Source of the DNA: an archaeon
GTDB taxonomy: Archaea; Asgardarchaeota; Thorarchaeia; Thorarchaeales; Thorarchaeaceae
Assembly (NCBI GenBank): GCA_024276825.1
Contig: JAJRWI010000081.1
Location: 1-50,550, forward strand
Direction of reading: 5' to 3'
Length of the DNA: 50,550 bases
Below, one piece after another: positions 48,857-50,550 of this stretch (positions within the stretch are counted from its first letter, which is position 1; each line of letters opens with the position of its first letter). The translations under genes and the position numbers were made by a program. The notes below the pieces were generated by a model. That model worked only from the letters and a program-made list of their open reading frames with translations. It was not told the origin of the DNA and ran no database searches.

Positions 48857-50550
48857 TCATTTGTTTCTTTTTTGGTCTCTTAACAAATTGACTACATTCT
48901 GATTTGTTGTCCGGCGAATTGCGTAATATGATGCTGCAATCGAAACCAACCACGATGAAACCACAAGAGCAAGCGTCTTCAGATCTATTATTGTGAAGGT
49001 TTCACTTCCAAATCTGACAAGAATGGAGAGTATTGAGAGTTCAACAAAGATCCCGATTATCGCCCCAATCAAAACACCAGTTGTCATTGAAACCGCAGTC
49101 TCGATAGTCATGGCCTTTGCAATGTCAGATGGGTCCATTCCAAGGGAAGCCAGCATTCCTATCTCTCTTCTTCGTGTTGAGGACACAGCAAAGCCGCTTA
49201 GCAGAGCACTGACTGTCGTTGAGATGAATAATGCTATGAGAGCAGAGTCAATGATGAGTTGGATAGACTTTAGGGCGGCCTCATAATCGGTTTCAATCTG
49301 CGACACCAAGACTGGATTGATTCCAGGCACTCCCGATAATGTGAGAAATGTGTTTTCAGGGGCGCTAGAGTCTATAAGGATGGTACTAACCAGAAATGGA
49401 GAGTTCTCAACCTTCACCCATGTATCGGGACTGATGATAATGAACAGTGGTTCAACGGCATACATAACAAAGGCAGGGACTGATGAGGCACAGATTCCCA
49501 CAACTGTAAGGTTCATTCCAGATACGAGAAGAAGGTCTCCGAGTCCTACGCCCATAGATTCTGCAACATAGTCAGAAATCACACAGGAATTATTGTTCAT
49601 TAGAACATCAAAGCCCTGAGTGTCGTTTATTGATTGTAGGATTGCTATTGATGCCATTTGCTCAAAGCCCTTGGTTTCCGCACCGATCACAAGTCCTATT
49701 TCAAGACGACTCTCAAAGACTAGATATTCTAGGGCCTGATTCATTCCAATCGCATTGTTTACAGACTCCATATTCTTCAACTGTTCCACGATTGCAGGGT
49801 CGTTTGGCTCGTTGAAATAGGCAACAATATTAACGGAGCTACTATTCCAGTTGATGTTTTTTCTCCATGACTCCGTTATTGCGTAACTAATGTTTGTGGA
49901 TGCAAAGAACAACATAGTGACTGAAGTGAAGAGATTAAACACAATCAATGCAGTTAATGTATTTCGCTTCAGGTTCTTCCTCGATAGTGAACGAATTACA
50001 TCATTCATCCGCCAGACCATTGCTTTATGAATCAGATTGGAACCATGAATCCGAGGAGAGAGAAAGACAGCAAGAATAAGGAAGGCAGGAATGGAGCCTA
50101 GTCTGAGGTAGTCTTCGTGAATGATTCCAAGACCAAATAGGTCCGAGGCCATTTGGACTAGAACAAGACCTGATGATATAACACCCAAGACCCCAAGAGC
50201 CATTTGCAATCTCCGTCTTGCCCTTGGCGATATTGACATGCCACTAGCTATGGGAATTGCACCTCGTCCCAGACTCTCAACCACAGATTCTTGCGAGGCA
50301 CGCCAAGCAGGGAGATAGCCAGAAAAAATTGTAAGTGCGAGACCTGCAATAATTGAGAATAAAATGCTGGCACTATCAAATATGAGAGAAGACTGGAAGA
50401 GTTGAAAAGCCGGAGTGATAAAGATAATCCGTGATGTCAGGATTATGAAATTAAGAACTACTGGGCCCACGATAATGCCGAGAATGATGCCAATTAGACA
50501 CCCTAATAGTCCCATGACGAACACTTCTGAAAGAAACAGTGCAAGAATAC
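48857..50550 (-). CDS. FtsX/MacB-type ABC transporter permease, 5' end outside window
   Basis: The reverse frame stays open to base 50550; the first codons inside read ILALFLSEVFVMGLLGCLIG, which is the helix preceding an FtsX domain, so the gene begins beyond the window and 555 residues from the ATG at 50524 are only part of it. Hydrophobic helices occur near residues 1-25, 45-70, 110-150 and 185-210. A large extracellular domain follows at about 215-430. A C-terminal FtsX domain (about 435-550) has the SSTRRREIGMLASLGMDPSDI motif of the coupling region. Such permeases work with an ATPase to move lipoproteins or to drive extracellular enzymes. No ATPase gene is in view. Confidence 0.9.
   Translation of the reverse strand, partial: ILALFLSEVFVMGLLGCLIGIILGIIVGPVVLNFIILTSRIIFITPAFQLFQSSLIFDSASILFSIIAGLALTIFSGYLPAWRASQESVVESLGRGAIPIASGMSISPRARRRLQMALGVLGVISSGLVLVQMASDLFGLGIIHEDYLRLGSIPAFLILAVFLSPRIHGSNLIHKAMVWRMNDVIRSLSRKNLKRNTLTALIVFNLFTSVTMLFFASTNISYAITESWRKNINWNSSSVNIVAYFNEPNDPAIVEQLKNMESVNNAIGMNQALEYLVFESRLEIGLVIGAETKGFEQMASIAILQSINDTQGFDVLMNNNSCVISDYVAESMGVGLGDLLLVSGMNLTVVGICASSVPAFVMYAVEPLFIIISPDTWVKVENSPFLVSTILIDSSAPENTFLTLSGVPGINPVLVSQIETDYEAALKSIQLIIDSALIALFISTTVSALLSGFAVSSTRRREIGMLASLGMDPSDIAKAMTIETAVSMTTGVLIGAIIGIFVELSILSILVRFGSETFTIIDLKTLALVVSSWLVSIAASYYAIRRTTNQNVVNLLRDQKRNK

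Noticed and set aside
1..50550. CRISPR array, insertion sequence or integrase-bearing element
   Set aside because: No evenly spaced direct repeats, transposase or integrase motifs, or terminal repeats were seen.

Overview
The window looks like a piece of an archaeal chromosome, most probably from an Asgard archaeon; Thorarchaeia or Lokiarchaeia-like is my guess, not a demonstration. The reasons are three intact Rab/Ras-type small GTPases plus a decayed one, a longin-like protein beside a MinD/ParA-type ATPase, archaeal-style ribosome binding sites (GGTGA, GGAGG) with frequent GTG and TTG starts, a dolichol/phytol-kinase-type lipid enzyme, and giant secreted proteins anchored by one C-terminal membrane helix. 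I see no tRNA, rRNA, CRISPR array or insertion sequence.

Region 1 (1-17 kb to 24.9 kb) is mainly cell-surface biology. On the minus strand are a truncated NHL beta-propeller/Ig-like surface protein (1-4062), a membrane-anchored metzincin-type protease (4329-6488) and a membrane TPR protein (6908-8488). On the plus strand are a MinD/ParA-like ATPase with an apparent one-base frameshift at its start (8531-9305) and a longin-like/winged-helix protein (9389-9997). Two overlapping giant genes follow: a 2247-codon protein with about 25 thrombospondin-type-3 calcium repeats and a very basic cytoplasmic tail (10285-17028, with one in-frame TAG), and a 2619-residue FG-GAP/VCBS-repeat protein (17025-24884). 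The ATGA overlap implies coupled translation and perhaps a joint surface complex.

Region 2 (25-31 kb) resembles a small defence/toxin-antitoxin island. It holds an OLD/DUF3696-like AAA ATPase overlapping an amber-interrupted PIN-like gene, an HEPN/MNT pair, an unrecognised zinc-ribbon/ORFan pair with a TAATG overlap, a Rab-like GTPase, and a GTPase pseudogene with two stops and a broken P-loop.

Region 3 (31-44.5 kb) is mixed housekeeping and membrane functions: two unknown membrane proteins, a methyltransferase, a 6-TM protein, a polyprenol-kinase-like enzyme, a tandem SRPBCC protein, a MaoC/PhaJ-type hydratase, a four-PAS histidine kinase, a DHA2-type exporter, an M48 protease carrying a canonical EF-hand, two tandem GTPases in the same apparent operon as that protease, and a thioredoxin-like protein.

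Region 4 (44.5-50.5 kb) holds a multi-pass membrane protein with an acidic repeat tail (and an in-frame continuation past its TAG), a probably well-expressed surface protein with a clear promoter-like sequence, ribosome binding site and hairpin terminator, a rubredoxin, and the C-terminal part of an FtsX/MacB-type ABC permease that runs off the window.

Recurring themes are calcium binding (TSP3, FG-GAP, EF-hand), surface proteins with a single C-terminal anchor, and several genes broken by one stop or one base. The breaks could be real decay, readthrough or assembly error; sequence alone cannot decide.
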